A stretch of 15,837 nt of DNA from positions 1 to 15,837 of the forward strand of contig UQUM01000042.1 in assembly GCA_900544255.1 (NCBI GenBank), in the 5' to 3' direction. The notes beneath the pieces are model-generated. The model did no database searches. It was not told the DNA's origin and saw only the letters and a list, made by a program, of their open reading frames with translations. This document shows positions 1 to 6,573 of the stretch, piece by piece. Positions within the stretch are counted from its first letter, which is position 1. Each line of letters opens with the position of its first letter. Position numbers and translations under genes: made by a program. The stretch comes from an uncultured Sutterella sp. Its GTDB lineage: Bacteria; Pseudomonadota; Gammaproteobacteria; Burkholderiales; Burkholderiaceae_F.

Positions 1-45
1 GATCATAGCCGGTGACTGGAGTTCAGACGTGTGCTCTTCCGATCT
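1..45 (+). other. Illumina P7-side sequencing adapter (artefact)
   Basis: This stretch is synthetic. Positions 12-45 match the Illumina multiplexing read-2 primer, including its AGACGTGTGCTCTTCCGATC core and final T. The GAT at 1-3 fits the end of the P7 oligo, which leaves CATAGCCG (4-11) as an 8-base index. The genomic insert would therefore begin at 46. It indicates an untrimmed read at a contig end, and bases just after it deserve low trust. Confidence 0.96.
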
Positions 46-138
46 CTGCGGGAGGGTTTTTAGCGCGCCCGCCTGCAGATTGTGCCGTCGGCCCCCGGTG
101 ACGAGAACGCGGGTACGCAGTACGTGTTTTCCTAGCCG

Positions 139-1842
139 ATGCAGATCGGGGTGGACACCGACAGCGAAGGTATTGAGCAAAGCGGCATGGTGAAGGCCAC
201 GATGGCGCAACTTGCACGTACCTTCGGCGCCGACAACCTCAAGGTGGTGAAGTTGAACCGCAAGGATCTGCGCCGAGAGATCATGGAGGACGAACTCGAC
301 TTTGTGGTGTCGGACGCGGCGTTTTACAGCGAAATGGAAGTGATCGCCGGAATTTCCGGTGTCGCGAGTCTCTGGCCTTCGACGACGAGCGACCCAAAGG
401 AAGCGGTGGGGAGCGTCTTTTTCACCCGGGACGACAGCGGGATTGATTCCGTGGAGCAGTTGAAAGGTCACCGCGTCGCCTTCAGTACGCCTACGTCCTT
501 TGCAGGAAGCCTCATTGCGCAGCGTGATCTCTTCATGCGGGGACTCGTGCCGGAAGTGATTCTCAATAAGCCGCTTTACGTCGGAGACAACGAAGAGAAA
601 ATTTACGAAGCCGTGATGTCCGGTGACGTCGCAGCCGGGGTGTTGCCTGCGTGCCGTATCGAAAGCATGATCGACGAGCAGAAGGTGAGTCTCAATCACC
701 TGAAATTTCTCAATCTGCGTCGCGGCGGTCCGGTCATGTGTTCTCACTGCTCGGAGCTTTATCCGAGCTACTACTTCTCGGTGACGCGCGGTACCGATCA
801 GGCGCTCACGAAAGCCGTGTCGGCGGCGCTTTTTGTGATGCCGACTTTCGGCCGCGGCGCGGACTGGGGCTTTCCCGTGAGCAACCGCACGGTACACGAC
901 CTCTTTTTTGATCTCAAGATCGGTCCCTACGAACATCTTGCACGGTGGAGCTTTGACCGGTTCATGCGCGAGCAGAGCGACTATTTCTTTGTGCTGGTGC
1001 TGGGGGTGATGCTGATTTTGGCTTATGCCTTCCTGGTGTCCGTCATGGTGCGCCACCGCACGAAGCAATTGCGGAAAGCCTTGGCCGAGCGCAGCCGCAT
1101 TGGAAAACAGATGACGGCGAGCCGTGAACACATCGCGAACCTCGAACGCACGGGGATCGTAGGTCAGATGTCGACAATGATCGCGCACGAATTAAAGCAA
1201 CCTCTGGGGGCGATCACGAATTTCGCAAACGGTCTTTTGCGCCGCAGCAAACGCGGCAACCTTGACCCCAAGATGTTGAACGAGGTTCTCGCCGAGATCG
1301 TGGATCAGGGGACGCGCGCGAGTGAAATCGTGAATCGCGTGCGGGCGTACGCCAAACGCCAGACGCCGGAACTCAAAATTGCGGACATGAGCGTGAGCAT
1401 CGAGCGCGCCATTGAAACGTTCAAACGTTCCCGGCGTACCGACGCGCTGATCCGAAAGGCGATTCCGCCTTACCTCTGGTCGGAAGTGGACAGTTGGGAA
1501 ATCGAACTCGCGATTCTGAACCTCCTCAAAAACGCCGGCGACGCGCTTGAAGGGCGGATCAATCCGGAAATTTCCGTGCGGGTCTTTGCCGAAGACCGTT
1601 ACTGGCGAGTGGAAGTGAAGGACAACGGCGCCTTGATAACGCAGGAGCAGGTCGACGCCTTCATGAAGCCCTTGGTGACGACGAAGGCGAACGGCATGGG
1701 ACTCGGACTCTCCATTATTTCGAGCATCGCCGAACGTCATCACGGACGTTTGGTCGCCATGCCCAACCCCTCGGGCGGCATGATTTTCGGACTGGATATT
1801 CCGCGGGCGGAGTTGGCGGCGAATAAGACGACGCTTGATTGA
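139..1842 (+). CDS. TtrS-like membrane sensor histidine kinase, N-terminus incomplete
   Basis: Two-component sensor kinase. Residues 1-265 resemble the PhnD-like periplasmic ligand-binding domain fused to kinases such as the tetrathionate sensor TtrS (for example the LDFVVSDAAFY segment near residue 53 and the VEQLKGHRVAF segment near 105). One membrane helix spans about 283-304, followed by a short coiled linker. The kinase core is complete: phospho-acceptor His350 in IAHELKQPLGAI, N-box Asn465 in NLLKNAGDA, DNG at 495-497 and the GMGLGLS lid at 519-525. Three cysteines (172, 201, 204) lie in the sensor domain, a CxxC among them. The ATG at 139 has no ribosome binding site and opens directly on the first beta strand with no signal peptide. 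Upstream in frame are TAG at 133 and TAG at 61, so the real start is missing, disrupted or corrupted near the adapter. The ligand is unknown; no response regulator follows, so a partner would lie upstream. Confidence 0.85.
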   Translation: MQIGVDTDSEGIEQSGMVKATMAQLARTFGADNLKVVKLNRKDLRREIMEDELDFVVSDAAFYSEMEVIAGISGVASLWPSTTSDPKEAVGSVFFTRDDSGIDSVEQLKGHRVAFSTPTSFAGSLIAQRDLFMRGLVPEVILNKPLYVGDNEEKIYEAVMSGDVAAGVLPACRIESMIDEQKVSLNHLKFLNLRRGGPVMCSHCSELYPSYYFSVTRGTDQALTKAVSAALFVMPTFGRGADWGFPVSNRTVHDLFFDLKIGPYEHLARWSFDRFMREQSDYFFVLVLGVMLILAYAFLVSVMVRHRTKQLRKALAERSRIGKQMTASREHIANLERTGIVGQMSTMIAHELKQPLGAITNFANGLLRRSKRGNLDPKMLNEVLAEIVDQGTRASEIVNRVRAYAKRQTPELKIADMSVSIERAIETFKRSRRTDALIRKAIPPYLWSEVDSWEIELAILNLLKNAGDALEGRINPEISVRVFAEDRYWRVEVKDNGALITQEQVDAFMKPLVTTKANGMGLGLSIISSIAERHHGRLVAMPNPSGGMIFGLDIPRAELAANKTTLD

Positions 1843-1874
1843 AAATACGCGATCGCGTAATAAAAAAGGGCAGC

Positions 1875-1917
1875 GGCCGACAGAAGACGAAAGAAGTTTT
1901 CCGTCGGCCTTTCTTTT
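1875..1917 (+). terminator. Rho-independent terminator after the sensor kinase
   Basis: A perfect 7-bp stem (GGCCGAC at 1875-1881 with GTCGGCC at 1903-1909) closes a 21-base loop and is followed by a T-rich run (TTTCTTTT). It lies 33 bases after the kinase stop codon and separates it from bioY. Confidence 0.75.
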
Positions 1918-1956
1918 ACGGTAAATAACGGAAGAAAGCCGACGTTGCTGCATGAG

Positions 1957-1985
1957 TTGAAATGTGGCTAACGCTCTGTTTAAAT
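1957..1985 (+). promoter_or_regulatory. Predicted sigma70-type promoter for bioY
   Basis: TTGAAA (1957-1962) and TTAAAT (1980-1985) are separated by exactly 17 bases, each close to the -35 and -10 consensus. Transcription would start near 1992, giving a leader of about 58 bases that contains the inverted repeat at 2000-2030. Confidence 0.5.
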
Positions 1986-1999
1986 ACGCGTTTTCAATA

Positions 2000-2037
2000 G
2001 TTAGGTCGCTTAAAAATTTTGGCACCTAACCTTTTTT
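2000..2037 (+). promoter_or_regulatory. Inverted repeat with T-run in the bioY leader (operator or attenuator)
   Basis: GTTAGGT (2000-2006) and ACCTAAC (2024-2030) form perfect 7-base arms around 17 bases, followed by C and six T. It starts about 8 bases after the predicted transcription start and ends 13 bases before the GTG start. As RNA it could act as a weak intrinsic terminator; as DNA it could be a repressor site. The half-sites share only the GTTA/TAAC core with BirA operators, and their spacing does not fit well, so I do not call it a BirA box. Confidence 0.45.
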
Positions 2038-2049
2038 ACGGAGAAAAAC

Positions 2050-2604
2050 GTGTCTGTGGTTTCTGCACATACGCACCGCCTGTTGACGGATAAAGCTCAG
2101 TTTTTTGAAAAGTCGTTGGCGGCTTTGATTGCCTTTGCTGTTTTGACGGCGTCGTCGCACGTTGCGGTGCCGGTGGGGCCCGTGCCGATGACGATGCAGA
2201 CGTTGGCGGTGACGTTGACGGGCGTCTTTTTGGGACCGAAATTCGGTGCGGCGGTTGTGGCGTTTTGGGTGGCGGCAGGCTTTTCGGGACTGCCGATTTT
2301 TGCGATGGGAAACGGCGGTATTGCGGCGCTCACCGGCCCCACGGCGGGGTTTCTCTATTCTTTTCCGGTGATTGCTGCGATGGCGGGGTGGCTCGCCGGT
2401 AAGGGCGGCATCCTTCGCACGTTCTCTGCGATGTTGGTCGCGAATTTGGCGTGCCTCGTAATCGGCTCGACGTGGCTTACCGTGGTGCTTGCGATGCCCG
2501 TGGCGAAGGCCTTTGCCGTGGGTGCGGCGCCTTTTGTTCTGGGCGCCTTCTTAAAGAGCGTGTTGGGGGCGCTTTTGGTGAAAGCCTCCGAACGGCTGCA
2601 TTGA
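2050..2604 (+). CDS. bioY: BioY family biotin transporter (ECF S component)
   Basis: Integral membrane protein that binds and imports biotin, working alone or with ECF energising subunits. The 184-residue length is normal for the family. Diagnostic segments are VPVGPVPMTMQTLAV (40-54) and the Gly-rich GLPIFAMGNGGIAALTGPTAG stretch (80-100), with hydrophobic helices at about 22-36, 52-77, 101-116, 127-148 and 153-177. The start is GTG at 2050, chosen because CGGAG at 2039-2043 sits six bases upstream and the family motifs follow at normal distance. No bioM, bioN or biotin-synthesis gene is adjacent, so it would be a solitary BioY here. It has its own predicted promoter, a hairpin leader and a strong terminator downstream, so it is probably monocistronic. 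Confidence 0.93.
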   Translation: MSVVSAHTHRLLTDKAQFFEKSLAALIAFAVLTASSHVAVPVGPVPMTMQTLAVTLTGVFLGPKFGAAVVAFWVAAGFSGLPIFAMGNGGIAALTGPTAGFLYSFPVIAAMAGWLAGKGGILRTFSAMLVANLACLVIGSTWLTVVLAMPVAKAFAVGAAPFVLGAFLKSVLGALLVKASERLH

Positions 2605-2623
2605 GCACGGCGAAAGAGCTGGG

Positions 2624-2661
2624 GGTGACGGCGGACTTTTTGCCGTCGCCTTGAGTTTTTT
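2624..2661 (+). terminator. Rho-independent terminator after bioY
   Basis: GGTGACGGC (2624-2632) pairs with GCCGTCGCC (2642-2650) as a 9-bp stem with one G-U pair and a 9-base loop. A TTGAG spacer and six T follow. It lies about 20 bases after the bioY stop. Confidence 0.8.
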
Positions 2662-2718
2662 CGTCTTCGGATGGGGTTTTTCATTACTTGTCGACAATCC
2701 GAAAGGCAGTCGACTCCC

Positions 2719-2724
2719 TATAAT
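2719..2724 (+). promoter_or_regulatory. Consensus -10 box of the argG promoter
   Basis: A perfect TATAAT at 2719-2724 is followed by a GC-rich discriminator (GCCCGA). No good -35 sits at 16-18 bases; the nearest candidate, TCGACA at 2691-2696, is 22 bases away. Transcription would start near 2731 and produce a leader of about 107 bases before argG. A GC-rich discriminator is often associated with stringent control; applying that here is inference. Confidence 0.5.
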
Positions 2725-2736
2725 GCCCGACAGTCG

Positions 2737-2826
2737 ATGCCTGTGCGTTCCGCAAGCGCTTCTGCTCGGAGCGTGAAGGCTTTTATATTCATCCGGCGAT
2801 CGTCAGATTCTCGTCGGTTTTTTTAA
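2737..2826 (+). CDS. Candidate Arg/Ser-rich leader peptide upstream of argG (29 codons)
   Basis: An ATG at 2737 opens a 29-codon frame ending in TAA at 2824-2826. It has six Arg codons (residues 4, 11, 20, 21, 26, 27), two of them as Arg-Arg pairs, and seven Ser. The Arg20-Arg21 codons (CGG CGA, 2794-2799) form the 5' arm of the terminator-like hairpin at 2793-2817. A ribosome stalled there for lack of charged tRNA-Arg would block that hairpin and let transcription reach argG. The stop codon overlaps the argG ribosome binding site, so translational coupling is also possible. Against it: the ATG is only about 6 bases from the predicted transcription start with no ribosome binding site, and CGN codons are common by chance in GC-rich DNA. 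Confidence 0.35.
   Translation: MPVRSASASARSVKAFIFIRRSSDSRRFF
2793..2824 (+). terminator. Terminator-like hairpin in the argG leader (possible attenuator)
   Basis: CCGGCGA (2793-2799) pairs with TCGTCGG (2811-2817), a 7-bp stem with one G-U pair and an 11-base loop, followed at once by seven T (2818-2824). It has the form of an intrinsic terminator but lies between the argG promoter and its start codon, so full termination would silence argG. Conditional read-through is the natural reading. A second, weaker hairpin sits upstream at about 2758-2779. Confidence 0.55.
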
Positions 2827-2837
2827 GAGTGCAAACA

Positions 2838-4175
2838 ATGTCTCAAACGATTCTGCAAAGCGTTCCCGTCGGCGAAAAGGTCGGTATCGCGTTCTCCGGT
2901 GGTCTGGATACCTCGGCAGCTCTGCGCTGGATGAAGAACAAGGGTGCTCTGCCTTATGCCTATACGGCTAACCTGGGTCAGCCCGATGAGGACGATTATG
3001 AAGCGATTCCGCACCGCGCGATGGAGTACGGTGCCGAAAATGCCCGTTTGATCGACTGCCGCCCGCAGTTGGTGGCCGAAGGCATTGCTGCCATTCAGTC
3101 CGGTGCCTTCCACATCGCGACGGCCGGCATTCCCTACTTCAACACCACGCCGATCGGCCGTGCGGTGACGGGGACGATGCTCGTTGCGGCGATGCGCGAC
3201 GACGGCGTCAACATCTGGGGCGACGGTTCCACCTACAAGGGCAACGACATCGAACGCTTCTACCGTTACGGTCTGCTTGTGAACCCCAACCTCAAGATTT
3301 ACAAGCCTTGGCTTGACGTGCAGTTCATTAAGGAACTGGGCGGCCGCAAGGAAATGAGTGAATTCCTCAACGCCGAAGGCTTTGCCTACCGCATGAAGAC
3401 GGAAAAGGCTTATTCCACCGACTGCAACATGTTGGGTGCGACGCATGAAGCGAAGGATTTGGAACACCTCGATAAGTCGATGAAGATCGTCGAACCCATC
3501 ATGGGCGTGGCGTTCTGGGATCAGTCCGTGAAGATCGAACCGGAAACGGTGACGGTCGCTTTCGAAGAAGGCATGCCCGTCGCGTTGAACGGTCAGAAGT
3601 TTGCTTCTGCCGTGGATCTCATGATGGAAGCCAACAAGATCGGCGGCCGTCACGGTCTCGGTATGAGCGATCAGATTGAAAACCGCATTATTGAAGCGAA
3701 GAGCCGCGGCATTTACGAAGCCCCGGGGATGGCGCTTCTCTACATCGCCTACGAACGCCTTATTTCCGGTATCCATAACGAAGACACGCTCGAACAGTAC
3801 CACATCAACGGTCGCCGTTTGGGCCGTTTGCTGTACCAGGGCCGCTGGTTCGACAGCCAGGCCATCATGCTGCGCGAAAGCGCCCAGCGTTGGGTGGCCC
3901 GCGCCGTTACGGGCGAAGTGGTGCTCGAACTGCGCCGCGGTAACGACTTCACGATCCTTGACACGCGTTCTCCGAACCTCACGTACGAACCCGAACGCCT
4001 TACGATGGAAAAGGGCGACTCGATGTTCACGGCCGTGGATCGTATCGGCCAGCTTACGATGCGCAACCTCGACATCACCGATACGCGCGCCAAACTGCAG
4101 ACCTACGCGAAGGTGGGGCTCTTGACGGGCGGTCAGGATTCCGTGGTGCCGATGTTGACCGGCAAGAAGGCCTGA
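2838..4175 (+). CDS. argG: Argininosuccinate synthase
   Basis: Joins citrulline and aspartate with ATP to give argininosuccinate, the penultimate step of arginine synthesis, in the cytoplasm. The protein follows E. coli ArgG closely along its length: the ATP-pyrophosphatase loop GIAFSGGLDTSAALRW near residue 17, then AYTANLGQPDEDDY, NTTPIGRAVTGTMLV, WGDGSTYKGNDIERF and GMSDQIENRIIEAKSRGIYEAPGMA (last two shown as motif landmarks). The ATG at 2838 gives 445 residues, against 447 in E. coli, with AAGAG at 2825-2829 eight bases upstream. An in-frame GTG at 2829 overlaps that site and is unlikely as a start. It belongs to the long ArgG type found in gammaproteobacteria, not the roughly 400-residue type common elsewhere. 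It appears monocistronic, with an unusual leader upstream and hairpins downstream. Confidence 0.97.
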   Translation: MSQTILQSVPVGEKVGIAFSGGLDTSAALRWMKNKGALPYAYTANLGQPDEDDYEAIPHRAMEYGAENARLIDCRPQLVAEGIAAIQSGAFHIATAGIPYFNTTPIGRAVTGTMLVAAMRDDGVNIWGDGSTYKGNDIERFYRYGLLVNPNLKIYKPWLDVQFIKELGGRKEMSEFLNAEGFAYRMKTEKAYSTDCNMLGATHEAKDLEHLDKSMKIVEPIMGVAFWDQSVKIEPETVTVAFEEGMPVALNGQKFASAVDLMMEANKIGGRHGLGMSDQIENRIIEAKSRGIYEAPGMALLYIAYERLISGIHNEDTLEQYHINGRRLGRLLYQGRWFDSQAIMLRESAQRWVARAVTGEVVLELRRGNDFTILDTRSPNLTYEPERLTMEKGDSMFTAVDRIGQLTMRNLDITDTRAKLQTYAKVGLLTGGQDSVVPMLTGKKA

Positions 4176-4188
4176 GTACCATGAAGGC

Positions 4189-4221
4189 GCTTTGCACGAT
4201 CCGTCGGGAGTCGTGCAAAGC
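4189..4221 (+). repeat. Perfect 11-bp inverted repeat just after argG
   Basis: GCTTTGCACGA (4189-4199) and TCGTGCAAAGC (4211-4221) are exact complements around an 11-base spacer, starting 14 bases after the argG stop. There is no T-run, so it is not a classic intrinsic terminator. It could protect the mRNA 3' end, aid termination or be a protein-binding site. Confidence 0.6.
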
Positions 4222-4257
4222 ACCGATTGTAAACAGTAACGCTTCTCGATATCGTTG

Positions 4258-4316
4258 CCTCCGTTCTGTCGGTGATGCTTGACGTCACCGCGGCGCGGAG
4301 GTTTCTTTTTGGTTTT
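4258..4316 (+). terminator. Branched hairpin with T-rich tail between argG and the CDF gene
   Basis: An outer stem CCTCCG/CGGAGG (4258-4263 with 4296-4301) encloses an inner stem GGTGA/TCACC (4271-4275 with 4285-4289). A T-rich tail, TTTCTTTTTGGTTTTT, follows. It most likely ends argG transcripts. A weak promoter (TTGTAA 4227-4232, 17 bases, TATCGT 4250-4255) lies just upstream, so the element could instead sit in the CDF gene's leader. Confidence 0.55.
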
Positions 4317-4369
4317 TGCGGAGTTTTTGGACGCACGAAGTTCAATCCCAGCAGCTGATGGTAAACACA

Positions 4370-5431
4370 ATGAATCCGGTCGGGCAGGAAACGAAAGCCC
4401 CGAATTCTTATGTTCAGACGAATCACTTTGAATCCGAAGCCCAATACGCCGGGCACGGCGCGGAGGACAGCGGCTACGGGCACCGCGCCGACGAAGTGAA
4501 GACGAGCGTTTTGGGTTTTGCCGTCGCCTTGACGCTCGGCTTTTCCGTGGTGGAATTGGCGGGCGGCTTTTGGTCGAATTCCCTGGCCCTCATCGGGGAT
4601 GCCGGACACATGGTGACGGATTCTGCGAGCCTTTTGTTCGCGCTCATTGCCAACATCGTCGCCCGGCGCGGCGTGGACAATGATCACAGTTTTGGCCACG
4701 GCCGCATTGAGGTGCTTGCGGCTTTCGTGAACGGCATCGCCATGCTGGGCGTCGTGCTGTGGCTCTTTTTTGAAGCCTATCAGCGCTTTTCCGATCCGCC
4801 GGAAGTCGCGGGCGGCTCCGTGATGATTGTTGCCGTCATCGGTCTCGTCATCAACGTGTTGGTAGCCTTGAGTTTGTCGCGAGATAAGAAGAACGTCAAT
4901 ACGCGGTCGGCCTTGGTGCATGTGATGGGAGATTTGCTGGGATCAGTCGCCGCCATTTTGTCCGGGGCCCTCATTTATTTCGGCGGCGCCCGGTTTGCGT
5001 TGGCGGATCCGATTTTGTCCGTTTTGGTGGGCTTACTGGTGCTGCATGCGACGTGGGGCGTCTTTCGGGATACGACGCGGGTGTTGATGGACGGGGTACC
5101 TGAAGGCGTCAATTACGCCGACGTAGGGGACACTCTTTTGTCGGTGAAGGGCGTCGAGGAAGTTCACGACCTTCATGTGTGGACGATGGCGCCCGAACAT
5201 TCCGCGGTGATGGCGCACCTGCGTTTGGCAGCAAACACCGATTGGCCTCAGGCTTTGTCCGAGGCCCGGGAACTTTTGAAGGAACGTTTCGGCATCGATC
5301 ACGTGACGCTTCAGCCCGAAAACGAAGCGATGTCGGCCCGTTGCAGGAGGGCGGGACACGACGTCTGCGGTTGCCGTTGCCGTTGTCGCGAGGAAAGCGA
5401 CCGTTGCAGCGACCGTAAGAAAGCCATCTGA
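4370..5431 (+). CDS. Cation diffusion facilitator, zinc exporter type (CzcD/ZitB-like)
   Basis: Inner-membrane antiporter exporting Zn2+ (possibly Co2+ or Cd2+) in exchange for protons. From the ATG at 4370 it has 353 residues with six membrane helices between about 45 and 226. The metal site is the CzcD/ZitB pair of HxxxD motifs: His80/Asp84 in helix 2 (DAGHMVTD) and His184/Asp188 in helix 5 (HVMGD). The cytoplasmic domain follows (VHDLHVWTMAPEHSAVMAHL, near 265-284). The tail is unusual: six cysteines at 325, 333, 335, 337, 339 and 346 in an Arg-rich context, while the N-terminal histidines are sparse (19, 29, 38). The start is uncertain: ATG 4358 is also in frame, and neither has a strong ribosome binding site. 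No metalloregulator gene is adjacent. Confidence 0.9.
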   Translation: MNPVGQETKAPNSYVQTNHFESEAQYAGHGAEDSGYGHRADEVKTSVLGFAVALTLGFSVVELAGGFWSNSLALIGDAGHMVTDSASLLFALIANIVARRGVDNDHSFGHGRIEVLAAFVNGIAMLGVVLWLFFEAYQRFSDPPEVAGGSVMIVAVIGLVINVLVALSLSRDKKNVNTRSALVHVMGDLLGSVAAILSGALIYFGGARFALADPILSVLVGLLVLHATWGVFRDTTRVLMDGVPEGVNYADVGDTLLSVKGVEEVHDLHVWTMAPEHSAVMAHLRLAANTDWPQALSEARELLKERFGIDHVTLQPENEAMSARCRRAGHDVCGCRCRCREESDRCSDRKKAI

Positions 5432-5478
5432 CGTCTCTTAAGAAGTTCCTCCCAAAGCGCTGTAAGATTCGCCTCACC

Positions 5479-6126
5479 ATGACTTACGGCGCTTATTTTT
5501 TTGACTTTGACCTGACGCTTGCGGACTCGCGCGAAGGCATTACAAAATGCTTTCGCGGGGTGTTGTCGCGTCACGGGTTTACCGATGTGACGGACGATGC
5601 GATCGTGAGCACCGTCGGTCATTCGATGGCGGACTCCTTTACGCTTTTGACCGGTGAAACCGATCCGGTCGTGATCGAAGGTTGGCGGCATGAATTTAGG
5701 GTATTTTCCGAACGTTGGATGAATACGCATACGTACCTTTTTCCGGAGACGGCGGGGGTGTTGGCGCAGCTTCGAGGAAAAGGGGCAAAACTCGCGGTCA
5801 TTTCTCAGAAAACGCATCGTCGCATTGCGCTTTTCTTTGAGGCGAACCTTCCCGCAGGGGCCGTGGACCTCATCGTGGGCGGGGACGACGTCAAGGCCGG
5901 AAAGCCCGATCCCGAGGGGTTGCTTTTTGCCGCAAAGACCTTGGGGGTTAATTCCGCCCGCTGCCTTTACTGTGGGGATACGGTGATTGATGCGGAGGCC
6001 GCGCGGCGTGCCGGTATGGATTTCGCGGCGGTTCTGCACGGGACGACGCCCGCGGAAGCCTTTGCGGCTTACCCCGTCAAACGAATTATGAAAACATTGG
6101 ATGAAATCGCGGAGATTGACGCGTGA
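5479..6126 (+). CDS. HAD-superfamily phosphatase (phosphoglycolate-phosphatase-like)
   Basis: Hydrolase of small phosphate esters with a subfamily I cap, 215 residues. All four HAD motifs are present: DFDLTLADS with nucleophile Asp9 and acid/base Asp11, Ser109 in VISQKT, Lys142 in AGKPDPEG, and Asp167/Asp171 in CGDTVIDA. The cap lies at about 16-85. The closest known types are Gph and PpaX, but the substrate cannot be read from sequence. It starts at ATG 5479 without a clear ribosome binding site. A TAAGAT at 5462-5467 could be a -10 box, which would give a nearly leaderless mRNA; this is weak. The stop overlaps the next gene's GTG by four bases (GTGA), so the two are probably translated together. 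Confidence 0.88.
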   Translation: MTYGAYFFDFDLTLADSREGITKCFRGVLSRHGFTDVTDDAIVSTVGHSMADSFTLLTGETDPVVIEGWRHEFRVFSERWMNTHTYLFPETAGVLAQLRGKGAKLAVISQKTHRRIALFFEANLPAGAVDLIVGGDDVKAGKPDPEGLLFAAKTLGVNSARCLYCGDTVIDAEAARRAGMDFAAVLHGTTPAEAFAAYPVKRIMKTLDEIAEIDA

Positions 6127-6563
6127 CGACACTTACGAAGGACGATATTCCCGGGGCCGACGACATGTTGGAAGAACTGCGGGTTATTTTCGGCGGGCTT
6201 CCGGCTTTTGAAGACCCGACGCCGCTGTCCGCTGCAGAGTACCGTGCCTGTCGCAAACGAGCCGGTGAAACGGTGGAATTGATGCGCAGAACGGCAAGCG
6301 ACGACGAATTGATTCAGTTGCTGCAGACGAAGACGACGGAGCCGCTCGTCCTTGAAGGCGGCACCACTCGGCCGATGACGGAAAATTTGAAGCTCTGGCA
6401 GTTGGAATTTCAAAACCAGCGGATGTTTTTCCGTAACCGTGTCGAAAGTGAACCCTTGTGTGAGCAGTGGGTGACGGAGTGGTATCACGACGGGGTGCCG
6501 ATGACGCTTTATCGACTGATGCTCTGCCTTGAAGTGAAGGGCGGTACGGTGACACTTAACTGA
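6123..6563 (+). CDS. Hypothetical protein, 146 residues, between a HAD phosphatase and rng
   Basis: I do not recognise this family. It looks soluble, acidic and alpha/beta, with no signal peptide or membrane helix. The N-terminal third is helical and charged (DDMLEELRVIF, AEYRACRKRAGETVELMRR). The C-terminal half is richer in aromatics (ENLKLWQLEFQNQRMFFRN, CEQWVTEWYHDGVPMTLYRL) and ends in a beta-like EVKGGTVTLN. No catalytic motif stands out; cysteines are at 43, 112 and 134. GTG at 6123 overlaps the stop of the HAD gene (GTGA), and the stop lies 10 bases before rng, so it is the middle gene of a tight three-gene unit. The clean reading frame and spacing make it a real gene. A role linked to RNase G is only a guess from position. 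Confidence 0.75.
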   Translation: MTTLTKDDIPGADDMLEELRVIFGGLPAFEDPTPLSAAEYRACRKRAGETVELMRRTASDDELIQLLQTKTTEPLVLEGGTTRPMTENLKLWQLEFQNQRMFFRNRVESEPLCEQWVTEWYHDGVPMTLYRLMLCLEVKGGTVTLN

Positions 6564-6573
6564 GACGAAAAAG

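Noticed and set aside
23..217. Minus-strand frame at the left end
   Set aside because: It runs into adapter sequence and overlaps the kinase; artefact.
2771..2795. Possible ArgR box in the argG leader (TGAA...TTCA)
   Set aside because: The half-sites are 10 bases apart, while ArgR boxes have about 6; only a partial match.
2829..2837. GTG at 2829 as argG start
   Set aside because: It overlaps the only ribosome binding site; ATG 2838 gives the family's usual length.
2823..4370. 515-codon open frame on the minus strand opposite argG
   Set aside because: Complement of a highly conserved, strongly biased gene; the His/Arg-rich product resembles nothing.
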